The translations under genes and the position numbers were made by a program. A model generated the notes under the pieces. That model was not told where the DNA came from. It did not search any database and was given only the letters and a program-made list of their open reading frames with translations. Source: Colias croceus (taxonomy: Eukaryota > Arthropoda > Insecta > Lepidoptera > Pieridae). Taken from it: 64,000 nt of DNA. Position 1 is the first letter of the stretch, and each line of letters begins with the position of its first letter. This document shows positions 34,301-43,885 of this stretch, piece after piece. The DNA lies in NCBI RefSeq assembly GCF_905220415.1, contig NC_059568.1, positions 3,100,001 through 3,164,000 on the forward strand, written 5' to 3'.

Positions 34301-37300
34301 AAACAATTCATTCATTTGTACCAGGCTAACTTTTGCACAGGTAACCATCGTCGTGCAGCCATTTACGAAAATCGCCATGCCATAGTTTTCGGACGATTCC
34401 AAATGGTGGTTATAAGTACCATATTGTAGTGATGGTGAAAATAATTTACGTCGGGACAAATCCTAAAATTATATCAAGCTGTTTCATTCTCAGATTTACA
34501 GCCTTTAATAATTACTAGTTAATTCGGTTGTAATTTTTTTTTAATGTAGGTATTATAAAAAGTAGGTACCCTCCCTTTCATAATTTCCCTACAGTCAGTT
34601 TCACTGTGAATAATGAAAGTAATATTATATTTGGACATAGAAATCTACCTCCAACTAATGAGGAAGTATAAAACCACTATAAAACCTTTCCTTGCATGCC
34701 ATCTAGTGCCGAGTAGAATATTCAGTACTTTTACAGGCTCAAACCTAGAATCTGCACCATGAAATAAGTCCTACGGCGAAGCTATGAACTAAATTTGTCA
34801 GGCCGGCCATTTTGTAGATAAAAGCGATGAGTTGCCACTTTATAATTATGATATTTTCATCTCTGTATGAAAAACTTCCATTTCAATCCTTTTTAACAAA
34901 CATGTAGGTTTGTTTATTATTATAATTTCCTGACGGATCCTAAGATAATAACTAAAGGAATAATCCCTACTAATATTATAAATGCGAAAGTAACTCTGTC
35001 TGTCTGTCTGTTACGCTTTCCCGCTTAAATCTCTCTACCGATTTTGACAAAATTTGGCACAGATAATCTTTAGACCCTGAGAAAGAACATAGGCTACCTT
35101 TTATTACGAAATATGTACCGTATGTACCACGAGCGAAGCCGGGACGGACCGCTACCGGATAATTGAAAATCTGTCGCTCTATTTAGTTACTCCAGAAATT
35201 AAATGCCACCTTTTGATTTGTCTGTGAAAATTTGCGAATGAGAGCTTTTCAGTTTCCCAACGTTTGAAACAAAGACCAATAGATGGCGCTAATATTAATT
35301 TTGTGTTTTTCGCAGAGATTGTAGATAGCGTGTGTAATAAGAAAATGAAGTTCTGTTACGATATTATAATTTATAAGTGATGTACTAAAACTTGTTTCGT
35401 CAAATAGAATGAATCGATTATGTGATAGTTTAGTGAATATAATATTAGATAAGACCGGTAAAAGACTTTCTTGAGAACTATTCCAGATGCATTGAGCTCA
35501 AACTTTCAAAATTAATCCTCTTGAAAGTTTTCCTTATCGCTTTGCGTTGGAAAGATTGAATGTGAAATTTATAATTGAATTAAATTATGAAGTTCGCTTT
35601 AAACTTAAGAAGTTTAGAAGGTGAATCATGCATAGTTGAGAAATGTATTTTAAGTTATATATCCATAAATTTAGGGCCGATTTTTCAATGCTTGGATCCA
35701 TTCCAGCCTTTCAAGACGTCCACTGCAGGACATAGGCCTCCCCCAAAGATTTCCAAAACGACCGATCACCAGCGGCCTGACTCCAGCGGCTCCCCGCCAC
35801 TTTGATAAAACGCTTGGATAAAACTAATTATTCGTCGAATAATGTATAAATCTACCATTTTAAAAACGTATTTGACAGTTTACGTGACATTTTAATATTA
35901 TCGTGTTACTTTATTGGACGGATAAGTTTTATCCAAGCATTGAAAAATCGGCCCTTAGTCAAGTAAAACATATTTTACTTACTAGCGGTATTCCCACTAC
36001 CTATTGAACAACTCAACCTAAATAAAAGATTACAATAATTTCAAATTATATTGGTTAATTGAAATATGAAATGTTTATTTATTATATTATAACTAGCTTT
36101 CCAGCCGCGGCTTCGCCCGCGCAGTCAAAGAAAAACCCGCATAGTTCCCGTACCGTGGGATTTCCGTGATAAAACCTATCCTTTGTCATTTCTCGGGTAT
36201 CAAAATATCTCTAAACCAAATTTCATGCAAATTGGTTCAGTAGAATTTATATTTTTGGTTTGATGGCATTCAAATGCTATATAAATATAAATTTATAAAG
36301 AATAGAAAAAATCGGAATGACGCGAAAGGATGCGGGTTCGAGTCCCGCCTCGTGATCGAATTTTTTCTATTCTTTATAAATTTATAATTGGTTCAGAAGT
36401 TAAGGCGTGATTGAGTAACAGACAGACAGACAGAGTTACTTTCGCATTTATAATATTAGTAAGAATGAATAATAACTAGATGCTCTCCTGTGTCCATTAT
36501 TGTAGTTTTTCAAATCTAAACAAAAAGTCCCTTCAGTTGTTGTTTTGTATAAATATTTTCTTGAGTTATAACTTATAAGTGGTGAAATTATTTCTTTTTC
36601 TTTTTTATATATAAAAGTTACACATAATAAAGTGCTCCTTGTCAATAAAAGGAAAGGTTACGTATTACGAACTTTACTAGAATCGCGATACAATATTTAG
36701 AAGTGAGAAAAACGTTACGTACAAACTCCAAGGTTCTTCTTAAAAGTAGAAAAAATTGAGCAAGAGTCCTTTCAACTTGTAAAAAATTCATTTCTAATCA
36801 ACCGCGATTGCTCAATCGAAGCCATTGGTGTTTTGAAAAGAATTTCAACACCCAATTCTGGAAGCTTTTATTAAAAGAAAGTAGTAAAGTATTTGAAACT
36901 TACAAATTATATATTACTAGCTTTCTGCCCGCGGTTTGCCCACTCTGTCTAAAACCTAATAAATTATATACTAAGACCTGAATCTTGAATCACTCTATCT
37001 ATTAAAAAAACATCAAAATCCGTTGCATAGTTTTAAAGATTTAAGCATACATAATAACGGGACAGAGAAAGCGACTTTGTTTTATACGTTAGTCTCATCT
37101 ATAGCTTTGTCTTTTTACACCTAGAAAAAAGGAATTAATAATACAATATTAACATATGAAAAACATCTTAATAAATCTTAATAAAAATCTTAATAGGTTT
37201 TGTGGGAAAATTATTTTTAAAAATAATAAATAAACTAATCATCTTATATTTTATCACAAAACCTTGTTGAATTCACTTTAATTAAAACATTTAACAGCGA

Positions 37301-39377
37301 ACCAGATTAAAAACTACATAAATCCATATAAAATAACTTATAAAAAGTTGTAGGTAGGCTACTTTATATTTTATAGCGGCCTTGAAACTCCACATCACTT
37401 TGTTTTAATGTTTTATCACCTGTAAATTTTAGAGTTCCGTGGCCCGTGCCTAAAAGGTAAAATGTTTGTCTGTCAGCCTATCATATCATATCATCTGTCT
37501 GCCTGTTCCTTTGTCGCTTGAAAATTTCAGAAAATTGTGGTAAAGCTTGGTGAGGTCATTAATTGGATGAGTGATGTTTTATGCAGTTGTTCTTTGTTTA
37601 TTTATTTATTTTATTTATTAATACTTTATTGCACCTAAAGATACAAACACTTACAGGCTACAGCATACCTAGGTAACTACCGTAGCTTATTTGTACGGAA
37701 CCCTCAATGTCGCGAATCCGACTCGCAGTAAAGCGATTTTTTTTCAGTTATAATCTCCCAGATGTCTTAATATTGTGAAAGATACACTCATCTAGATTGC
37801 GGTTCAATACCTAAAAATTATATCTAAACTAGCCTTTGTTTTGTCATTTTTATAAAGAAATAGCTTCCGCCCACGGCTTCGCTTGTGCATTAGTGGTATT
37901 GCCAGCTATATTTTGTCGCCTATATTTCTATTTCTTATTTCTTATTTAACCACTGTAAACCACATATTCAGAAAGAAAGCTGGAAACTTATAAGTGCTAA
38001 TTGGCGCTTGTCAGCGCTGGTAAACCGCGCAGAAAAAAAAATATATGAACACGCGCCGATAAGCGCTGACCAGCGCCGACAAGTTCCGACAAGCTTCAAC
38101 ACGCACTGGTCAGCGCTGGGCGCTGCCATATAAAATTATTTGTCTTGGTCTGCTTCAACCTGCTTCCTTTGTGTAGAGCGAACGGTAAGCGCTTATAAGT
38201 TTCCAGCTTTCTTTCTGAATACGGCCTAAGTCTTGTTTCCGAGAAAAGTGGCCTTATTCGATATCCGATCTGAGGTTCGGTCTGTAGCAAATTCTTGGGA
38301 AGTTCAGCGGGAAACAGATACGGGTATTTCGCATTTATAGTTTAATAAATCTTATTTACTGTTATTAGTTGGAATTCATAAGCGAGATAATAATGGAACC
38401 AATACTATAATGTGAAGTGGCGTGCACAGATTGCCCCAAAAATCCACAAATGAATGGCATATTTTAATTATTGAATCCAGCATATGAATAAGCAATCTGC
38501 TGAGGATTACGGTCGTAGCGTAACACTGACCTCTGTATATACAGGTTAGGGTCAGGTGAATGATAATTGGCGCGTGAAATCGGAAATATTTTATAATTTA
38601 TAGAAATATGATAACAGATGTATTATTGCTTGAGTGTTGTATGTATTCGTGTTATAATAATACGTTGTTCATTGTAAATTGAAGTTTTATAGAGCGATGA
38701 TGATTTTAATAAGGTGAAACACGTTCAAAGTGAACTGAAAAAAAAACTGTAATTTACATTTTTGTACAAAGTAATATTTGATACGATCTTATGAGATTGA
38801 TAAGTCGATATTTTGCGACCATAATGATTAAGAGTAAAGATTGAACTGAATCGAAAATTTATTGAATACAGCGTAATGATTGGCGTAGCGTAAGCAAAAT
38901 TAGCAGTAGAACGCTAACCGCGGAAGATTCTACTAGCGCGCAAGAGCAACTTTTTTCTCCGCAACTATTTTGTCTCTCCCGACAACTTTATGGGGAGTTG
39001 CGTCGCTACGTGCGCACACTTTCTTACTAGCCCATAGAGTTGATGGGAGAGACAAAATAGTTGCGGAAACTAAAGTTGCTCTTGCGCGCTAGCTCTAACT
39101 CTTCAGCCTAGGAGAAACGTATTTCTTTCTTTATTTATTTTATTAAACCATGATCCATTAACACTAAACTAAAACTATTCTCCATTTCCAGGAATTTGTG
39201 GATATAATGCTGAAGCGGATGGACGTGGACGTAGACGGTGTCATCAGCTTCGAAGACTTCCACAAGTCTGTCACCCAGACCCCGTCCCTACTGGAGAGCC
39301 TTGGCTACTGCCTACCGGAGCGACCGGCCGTGTACGCGTTTCTCGCCACGTGGTGTCCTAATTGGGGCAAAATGTAG
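25269..39377 (+). CDS. CLXN: calaxin-like EF-hand protein (EFCAB1/CLXN family), five exons
   Basis: Coding exons are 25269-25389, 27636-27705, 29860-30040, 30589-30699 and 39192-39377, which join to 222 codons plus TAG. All introns are GT-AG and the exon phases match at every junction. The ATG is the first after an in-frame stop at 25236-25238. Calaxin is a neuronal-calcium-sensor-like protein of the outer dynein arm in cilia and sperm flagella; the vertebrate protein is about 211 residues. Family landmarks in order are HFTFDELE at 33-40, a hydrophobic helix (MVIFF), GMTD at 76-79, LYLRGDLEER at 109-118, the EF3 loop DVDVDGVISFED at 172-183, then LLESLGYCLP. EF1 (91-102) and EF2 (127-138) loops are degenerate. 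The role in sperm flagella is inferred from the family. A long fourth intron (8.5 kb) is filled with transposons. Confidence 0.88.
25475..25810. mobile_element. head-to-head pair of Helitron-type copies in intron 1
   Basis: A minus-strand copy (25475-25668) and a plus-strand, 3'-shortened copy (25670-25810) of the GCTGAAGAGTTTG family meet at their 5' ends. This makes an imperfect inverted repeat in intron 1 of the calaxin-like gene. A TCTCTA microsatellite at 25418-25470 precedes it. Confidence 0.7.
26290..26530. mobile_element. MITE-like element with GAAGTGAAACTTCTTTAT ends
   Basis: GAAGTGAAACTTCTTTAT near the left end and ATAAAGAAGTTTCACTTC near the right are exact inverted repeats. The 94-codon frame spanning it is Arg/Lys rich but ends in the flank. 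It lies in intron 1. Confidence 0.65.
27636..27705 (+). CDS. CLXN: calaxin-like gene, exon 2 (70-bp exon)
   Basis: Acceptor TTCGCAG, donor GTAAAC. It begins with two bases that complete the codon split at exon 1 (C+AA, Gln) and leaves two bases that join exon 3 (AG+A, Arg). It encodes IMVIFFKIQKRDEKPAGSD, which fills exactly the gap expected between the exon 1 helix and the GMTD segment. Confidence 0.8.
29860..30040 (+). CDS. CLXN: calaxin-like gene, exon 3
   Basis: Acceptor TTTTTTCAG, donor GTGATT. It encodes residues 64 (last base) to 124: AHFRDVLHTGLGMTD, the EF1 region and LYLRGDLEERISYAF. The EF1 loop (DRGTSPYVTMAT) lacks the Gly at position 6 and the acidic residue at position 12. Confidence 0.9.
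30589..30699 (+). CDS. CLXN: calaxin-like gene, exon 4
   Basis: Acceptor ACTTGCAG, donor GTGCTT, 37 whole codons (125-161). It contains the EF2 region CYDLLGEGHLRRETM, in which loop positions 3 and 12 are Leu and Thr and position 5 is Glu. Confidence 0.9.
30902..31592. mobile_element. 691-bp GC-rich element with TTAA duplication in intron 4
   Basis: TTAA at 30898-30901 and 31593-31596. TIRs contain CCCAGACAGACGCGGCCTGC / GCAGGCCGCGTCTGTCTGGG. Subterminal (CCACCG)n and GGCCGCGG blocks are GC-rich in a strongly AT-rich intron. No transposase is visible. It is a piggyBac-type non-autonomous element. Confidence 0.75.
31660..31756 (-). repeat. short repeat with (GACA)n and TTAGGGTTCCGTAGCC end
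   Basis: On the minus strand it begins TTTTTAGGGTTCCGTAGCCA, followed by a CTGT run, a dispersed repeat head. A related plus-strand piece is near 37425-37520. Confidence 0.5.
32430..32692 (+). mobile_element. tRNA-derived SINE 1
   Basis: The tRNA-like head has TTGGTTGGTAGTGGCC, CTTCCAAGCC around a TCC anticodon position, and a B-box GGGTTCGATTCCCACCC, suggesting a tRNA-Gly origin. The body has ATATTTGTGTGATGAACATA and the tail is (TTTA)n. It lies in intron 4. It is not a functional tRNA because the acceptor stem is missing. Confidence 0.8.
32989..33132. mobile_element. MITE with GGGCGGCC termini and TTA duplication, copy 1
   Basis: TTA at 32986-32988 and 33133-33135. TIRs GGGCGGCCATACACGAACTG and a matching CCGTGTACGGCCGCCC. 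A second copy is at 61745-61904. The TTA target suggests PIF/Harbinger mobilisation. Confidence 0.8.
33421..33481. repeat. 61-bp palindrome
   Basis: The 28-nt arm GTTTTATATATTTAAGAATT then CGTAGCAA pairs with its complement across a 2-nt spacer, with one 2-nt bulge (GC) on the right arm. It may be the fused ends of the element family at 48430-48782, parts of which follow directly. Confidence 0.7.
33500..33668. mobile_element. partial copy of the MITE at 48430-48782
   Basis: Shares TCTAGATTCTAGGTAAATGA, ACTGGCCGCGAA and CATCACGACGCC with the right half of 48430-48782 and ends at CCTAGCCCCTTTG. Confidence 0.6.
33906..34118 (+). mobile_element. tRNA-derived SINE 2
   Basis: Head with CCTTGGTACAGTGGTTGACG and B-box CTGGGTTCGATTCCCGG. 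The body has AGGGCACAGAAGGCTGATCA and AAATCGATCAGTGAAACAGA. A family distinct from SINE 1. Confidence 0.8.
34966..35152 (+). mobile_element. Helitron-type element
   Basis: TCCCTACTAATATTATAAAT start, a (TCTG)n run, TTTGGCACAGATAATC, and a GCGAAGCCGGGACGGACC hairpin. The terminal CTAG has become CTAC. Confidence 0.75.
35674..35954. mobile_element. MITE (GGGCCGATTTTTCAAT family), copy 2, with a LINE fragment inside
   Basis: TTA duplication at 35671-35673 and 35955-35957. About 110 bp at 35694-35803 are foreign: ACGTCCACTGCAGGACATAG then GCCTCCCCCAA, a LINE-derived motif I know as very common in Lepidoptera. Confidence 0.7.
36093..36465 (-). mobile_element. Helitron-type element interrupted by a SINE
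   Basis: The minus-strand end CTAG (36093-36096) with CCGCGGCTTCGCCCGC, and the opposite end with ACAGACAGACAGAGTTACTT and TTATAATATTAGTA. The SINE at 36241-36385 splits it. Confidence 0.8.
36241..36385 (+). mobile_element. 145-bp SINE with 11-bp TSD
   Basis: AATTGGTTCAG at 36230-36240 and again at 36386-36396. The B-box CGGGTTCGAGTCCCG is followed by CTCGTGATCG. The ends TATAAATTTATAAAGAATAG and CTATTCTTTATAAATTTATA also form an inverted repeat, so the insert can fold into a long hairpin with the B-box in the loop. Confidence 0.75.
36917..37088 (-). mobile_element. Helitron-type element, TCACTA family
   Basis: CTAG at 36917-36920, slightly decayed hairpin CTGCCCGCGGTTTGCCCAC, and a body ending AAGCGACTTTGTTTTATAC. 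Confidence 0.75.
37425..37690. repeat. dispersed repeat pieces and (TTTA)n
   Basis: GAGTTCCGTGGCCCGTGCCT with a TGTCTGTC run (compare 31660-31756), then a TTTATTTATTTTATTTATTA run with CTTTATTGCACCTAAAG, as in LINE tails. Confidence 0.4.
37965..38221. mobile_element. MITE with 33-bp TIRs in intron 4
   Basis: TATTCAGAAAGAAAGCTGGA and its complement at the other end match over 33 bp with one difference. The interior is rich in AGCGCT/CAGCGC motifs. Confidence 0.75.
38933..39092. mobile_element. MITE 100 bp upstream of the last exon
   Basis: CTAGCGCGCAAGAGCAACTT / AAGTTGCTCTTGCGCGCTAG ends, plus inner pairs CCGCAACTATTTTGTCTCTC with GAGAGACAAAATAGTTGCGG. It leaves about 100 bp, including branch point and polypyrimidine tract, before the exon 5 acceptor. 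Confidence 0.8.
39192..39377 (+). CDS. CLXN: calaxin-like gene, last exon
   Basis: Acceptor TTTCCAG, 61 codons and TAG. It holds the intact third EF-hand loop (DVDVDGVISFED) and the family tail LLESLGYCLPE. The last residues (FLATWCPNWGKM) are lineage-specific as far as I can judge. Confidence 0.92.
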   Translation, partial: EFVDIMLKRMDVDVDGVISFEDFHKSVTQTPSLLESLGYCLPERPAVYAFLATWCPNWGKM

Positions 39378-39381
39378 ATGA

Positions 39382-39387
39382 AATAAA
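39382..39387 (+). terminator. polyadenylation signal AATAAA
   Basis: AATAAA starts five bases after the calaxin-like stop codon. If used, the 3' untranslated region is very short. Confidence 0.6.
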
Positions 39388-39957
39388 TATATGTAGTAGT
39401 AGATATGATCTTGTTTCGTTTAAACAAATTGTAGCACCCCTGACAGACTTTAAAATTGCATACAAATGGATACATGTGAAACGTGTAGTCCATTAATATA
39501 TTTTTTTTAGAAAGGTATAAGGCCGTGTGACGTCCTCTAGTTAATAGGTCGTAGGGCAAACATAATAAGGTTTCTATCGTATTATTTAAAGTATATTATA
39601 TTACATCAGTAACAAATTGAAACAGATTTCATACTGCTGAAGAGCTGACCACAAACACCAAACATTTGCACACATGAGCAAATGCTTAGGAATTTCATCA
39701 TTTGACATTCGCAACTGTGTTTGCGTTTATCTATATTAAAACGGAGCTTAGGGGTAGTTCTTGGTAGTTACATACTCATGGTTAAACAACAGTTATTTGA
39801 AAAATCCGTATTGCTTTACAGTTTACACATCAGCCTATTAAATAGACAATCTGTTATTAATCTGGAGGTGACACCCTGAAATACCAAAAAGTTTAATCAT
39901 AAAAAAATACGTTTCATTTACATCGTCTACTTACAGGAAATTATTGTTACACAAGCG

Positions 39958-40330
39958 CAAGCGGTCCTCCTCGTGGTACATGTTTACGTTTACTCTCCAT
40001 AAGAACCACCCTCATACTTCAAGGAATATCTATACATATAATAAAATCGTAGGAAAGTCAAAACTGTACATTGAATATTTTTTTAAAAGAATACCTGGGC
40101 CGTGATCTATAATCGATATAGAAGCCAAAAACATAGTTTTTAGAATTTTTGTCTGTTTGTCTGTTTGTCTGTTTGTCTGTTTGTCTGTATGTTTGTCCGA
40201 GCTAATCTCGAAAAGTACTGCATAGATTTACTTCAAATTTTGTATGAATATTACTAACAGGACGGGTGAGGCTATAGGCTACATATTATTAAGCTATCAC
40301 CTACGGGGGAGGAGCTGTGAACCTTTATTT
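39958..40330. mobile_element. Helitron 3' fragment (-) and a (TGTT)n-bearing element (+)
   Basis: 39958-40030 matches the 3' part of the 60173-type element on the minus strand. From about 40035 an element with AATCGTAGGAAAGTCAAAAC, a GTCTGTTT run and AGGCTATAGGCTACATATTA follows on the plus strand. A related minus copy is at 47765-48055. Confidence 0.55.
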
Positions 40331-40426
40331 TTCTTACGTATTCCGTGTATTACGACAGCGTACAATCTAAAGACTCATGTTTAAATGTTGGTTTCGAGTA
40401 AGCCATGCTATTATCTAGCTTTACAA

Positions 40427-40790
40427 AATAAAAACTATGTCATTTACGTAATTTGGGCAGAGAAACAGTTTAATGAATTTAGTAGTATAAAGACAAATTA
40501 GAAACAGCGCCATCTATTAAATGTTATAAAAATCAAATCAATTTACACGTTAACTATTGGAAATTAATAATCAAATGACGCATATATAAATGTTGTTTGA
40601 CAATATCTAGATTGACACTATAAAAAATTATGCCATTTAAGTAACTTGGGAAGAGAAACATAGCTTAAAGAATGTAAGTTGTATAATGTTAATTTTGTAA
40701 CAGCGCCATCTATGAGATTTCGTAAAAATCAAATCAATTTACATGTTAACACTACTGAACACAATGTTAAAAATTAATAATTTAAATATA
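40427..40790 (+). repeat. direct duplication of ~185 bp
   Basis: Two diverged copies in tandem share GGCAGAGAAACA or GGAAGAGAAACA, ACAGCGCCATCTAT, and AAAATCAAATCAATTTACA. Confidence 0.6.
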
Positions 40791-41026
40791 ATTATGTTAT
40801 TTATTTATTTAACTCTTTAACCCATATCTTCCGTTCCCTATAAGATATATTTCGTGTAAATAATAAACTACATTTTTTTTAAAGTGAGGGTAGATGTTTA
40901 TTATTTTAAGTAAAAATAGACACCATTATCTACAGTTAATCTAATGATTGTGTTCCAAAGAGTATAATAATATATTGTTGTGTTCATTAGTTACAATTTT
41001 AAAAATCTTCGTGTTTTATAAATTTA

Positions 41027-41213
41027 CTAGCTTACCGCCCGCGGCTTCGTCCGCTTTGTCTAAAACCTAATAAATTATGTACTAAAACCTTCCTCTTGAA
41101 TTAGTCTATCTATTAAAAAAACCGCATCAAAATCTGTTGCGAAGTTTTAAAGATTTAAGCATACAAAGGGACATAGGGACAGAGAAAGCGACTTTTTTTA
41201 TACTATGTAGTGA
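41027..41213 (-). mobile_element. Helitron-type element, TCACTA family
   Basis: CTAG at 41027-41030 with CCGCCCGCGGCTTCGTCCGC hairpin, and opposite end ATACTATGTAGTGA. Complete with intact ends. Confidence 0.8.
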
Positions 41214-41480
41214 TATTTATAAAGCAATTGAATGCCATAAAACAAAAAATAACAAATGCAATCTTCGTGTTTTGTGAATTTTCACCATCATGCGTTCCCA
41301 CAAAAGGTAAGTTGTTGTTGTTTGTTGGTAAGTTGTTAAATGAAATGAAATGAATGCTTCTTTTATTATTTTGAGGTGCATTGGGAACAGAAGTTTTTGA
41401 TAAAATTTTATTTGTAAGTAGCTTTTTTTATAGATTTACAGTTAACTTTTGATTTTTTTATTTACAGATTCAATGCTAAT

Positions 41481-41743
41481 AAAATTATATCGCCTTTGGA
41501 AGACGATTTCTGCTGATATTTTTACTACACCACTTGAAAATTGATGATTTGATGATAAAGACAGTAGCAGCGAGGATTAAGTGGAAATTAGTAATCATCC
41601 GCTTCGTCAATTTTTGACTGAAGTTAATGTCCAACGTCCAATGGTTCAATCATTGGAAGTATCTCGGGAAATTTTGGAGGATATTTTTCAGGAAGGAGAG
41701 GAGGGGCAGCCAACCACATATCAAACTACTACGTTTTAGTACC
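41481..41743 (+). pseudogene. coding-like remnant, unassigned
   Basis: Downstream of an acceptor-like TTTTATTTACAG (to about 41467) the frame pieces NKIISPLEDDF, then DKDSSSED, stop, then VEISNHPLRQFLTEVNVQRP and SLEVSREILEDIF appear in shifted frames. The acidic and helical composition looks like the C-terminus of a protein, but stops and frameshifts indicate decay. Family unknown. Confidence 0.35.
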
Positions 41744-41812
41744 GAAAAAAATGTTATTGCCAAATGAAACGTAAATTTTGTACTCACAACTTTACAAGTA
41801 ATGTTTTAAGTT

Positions 41813-41869
41813 ATCAGATAACCGCAAAGTCAAAATTTTATTTTTATTTTGACTTTGCGGTTATCTGAT
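41813..41869. repeat. perfect 24-bp-stem palindrome
   Basis: ATCAGATAACCGCAAAGTCA then AAAT pairs exactly with its complement across 9 nt of T-rich loop. It could be a hairpin RNA or a terminator-like cruciform, or the abutted ends of an excised transposon. Confidence 0.75.
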
Positions 41870-42956
41870 TATAATATTTATCGTTATGGCTATCGACGTA
41901 CCGACCGTACTGGGATCAGAGTAGGTACATGATATACAGTTCATCATCCAGGATTGCTTAGAGCATTTTCACACTGAAAAAGAAGTTTTCTTTGAATCGT
42001 AGTTGCTTCATTTATTTATTTTTAATCATTTTACATAATATGTTTTATATTTTATAAATATATCATTTTCATTATTTAAGTAGATAAAATTAATTATGTA
42101 ACGGTTTTATAAGAAAACACATTATATTTGTTAGGCGACGGTGATTTCTTCCAGGCAAAAGATATTCATCAGCTCAATAAAATTGAACAGTATGTTGTTA
42201 GTTATTCTTTAGATTCACAATTGTAATGAGCATTTCCGCATGCAAGTTGTATCGTAGTTTAGATATATCATAGTTTTTACATATTAAAGTTCCAACAAAA
42301 CCCTCAAATTTTTTAGTAGAGTTGAGCAAGATAATTTGAAAAATGTGCCGTGTTAAGTATTATAGAATTATAGAAAAGGTTAGTACGTTGGTAATTATTA
42401 TTTCTTCTTCATTAACATGTTGTTAGTAAAATTAAACTTTAACTTACAGTCAAAGTAGTCAAAGTATATTTTAACTAATACTACTTAATATCTATTATAC
42501 TTATGTTCAGTATTTATCTGTATTATTATTGCTTGACAATTAATATATTTTCATGTCGTATACCAAATTATAAACATAAGTTTAATGTGTAATTAGCTGG
42601 ATTTATTTTTACACACTCACAGACTTAGGTATATTTTATGTTAAATGATAAAAGAGTGTTAATATGTAGTGTAAACCATAATACATTTTTTCACAATTAA
42701 AAACTTTACTTACTCAATATGAAGACCGTTTGACAAATGATAGGGTGCATCATAATAAGATGAACATGAGCATAAGCAATGACTAGAGTAGGGACGCGAA
42801 TATTATAATTATATTTTAAGATACAAGGTCAAGTTTACCATTTGATAGGATCCCTTTTGTCTGAAGGCCAACCTAAGTTTGTTTAAATATATTTTGTATT
42901 CGACTACAACGAATAGTGGAATACAAGAAATCAATATTTCTCAAATTTAAAACTGA

Positions 42957-43195
42957 ACTCATTTCACAATTTTAGAACAGGTTAATTCGTATGTATGCAG
43001 TTTTAAATCGACATTAGAAGCTTTTCCTCAAGATGGTGATATCGGCACTCAGGAACTCCCTGGACGTGTTATAACGCGCAGGCCACAGTATTACAATTTT
43101 TCCTACAGTAGGGCGACGAATGTATTTTCACATAGCAACGGAGGGGAACTCACGGGGGGTCAAGTGACGCGGGCCACGTACCACAAACATGCTTA
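42957..43195 (+). other. open frame without ATG, possible exon or repeat
   Basis: About 79 codons without a stop, then TAG. The sequence includes DGDIGTQELPGRVITRRP and GGELTGGQVTRATYHK and is much more GC-rich than the surroundings. Acceptor-like AATTTTAG (42974) and GAACAG (42980) lie at its left. No partner exon or known domain is recognised. TACCACAAAC/GTTTGTGGTA flanks the stop as a small inverted repeat, which favours a repeat. Confidence 0.3.
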
Positions 43196-43489
43196 GTTTG
43201 TGGTATCGAGCGCGAAAGATAGTCATCGTGTTTTTAGTAAAGTTACTATGTAAACTAACGTAATTTAATACTTAGGTACATATTCTATAATGGTGTGCTC
43301 AAACTGTTAATCTACATTTAATTTAGATTATTATTTGATACTAAGTAATGTAGAATTTAAACCACATTCATTCATGTTTTCTTCAGATTTTAAGATTTTC
43401 TTATCAGAGTGTTCAATTTTAATGTAGTTAAATTTTATAAGAGACAATAATTAAGAACATTTTAAAATAGTGTCACGTATTTTTTTTAA

Positions 43490-43885
43490 ACGACGAATGA
43501 CGAAAAACGACCTAATCGCGGACGAAGTCGCGGGCAACAGCTAGTACAAAATAATTAACGAAATCGGTTCAGCTGTTCTCGAGTTATGCGCTTACCAACA
43601 CATTTTGCGATTGATTTATATATTATAGAAGATAGATTTCAATTCATGCTTGCTTAAGGATACTAACTTTCCGCCCGCGGCTTCGCCCGCGTTTTCAAAG
43701 AAAAACCCGTATAGTTCCCGTTCCCGTGGGATTTCCGGGATAAAACCTATCCAATGAGTTAATCCAAGTTACCCTCTATATGTGTGCTAAATTTCATTGT
43801 AATCGGTTCAGTAGTTTTTACGTGAAAGAGTAACAAACATCCATACATCCATACATACTTACAAACTTTCGCCTTTATAATAGTA
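43490..43885. mobile_element. three adjoining Helitron-type fragments
   Basis: A plus-strand tail GCGGACGAAGTCGCGGGC...CTAG (about 43510-43543), a minus fragment of the 60173-type body (43555-43630), and a minus copy 43664-43885 with CCGCCCGCGGCTTCGCCCGC and AGTAACAAACATCCATACAT. Confidence 0.65.
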
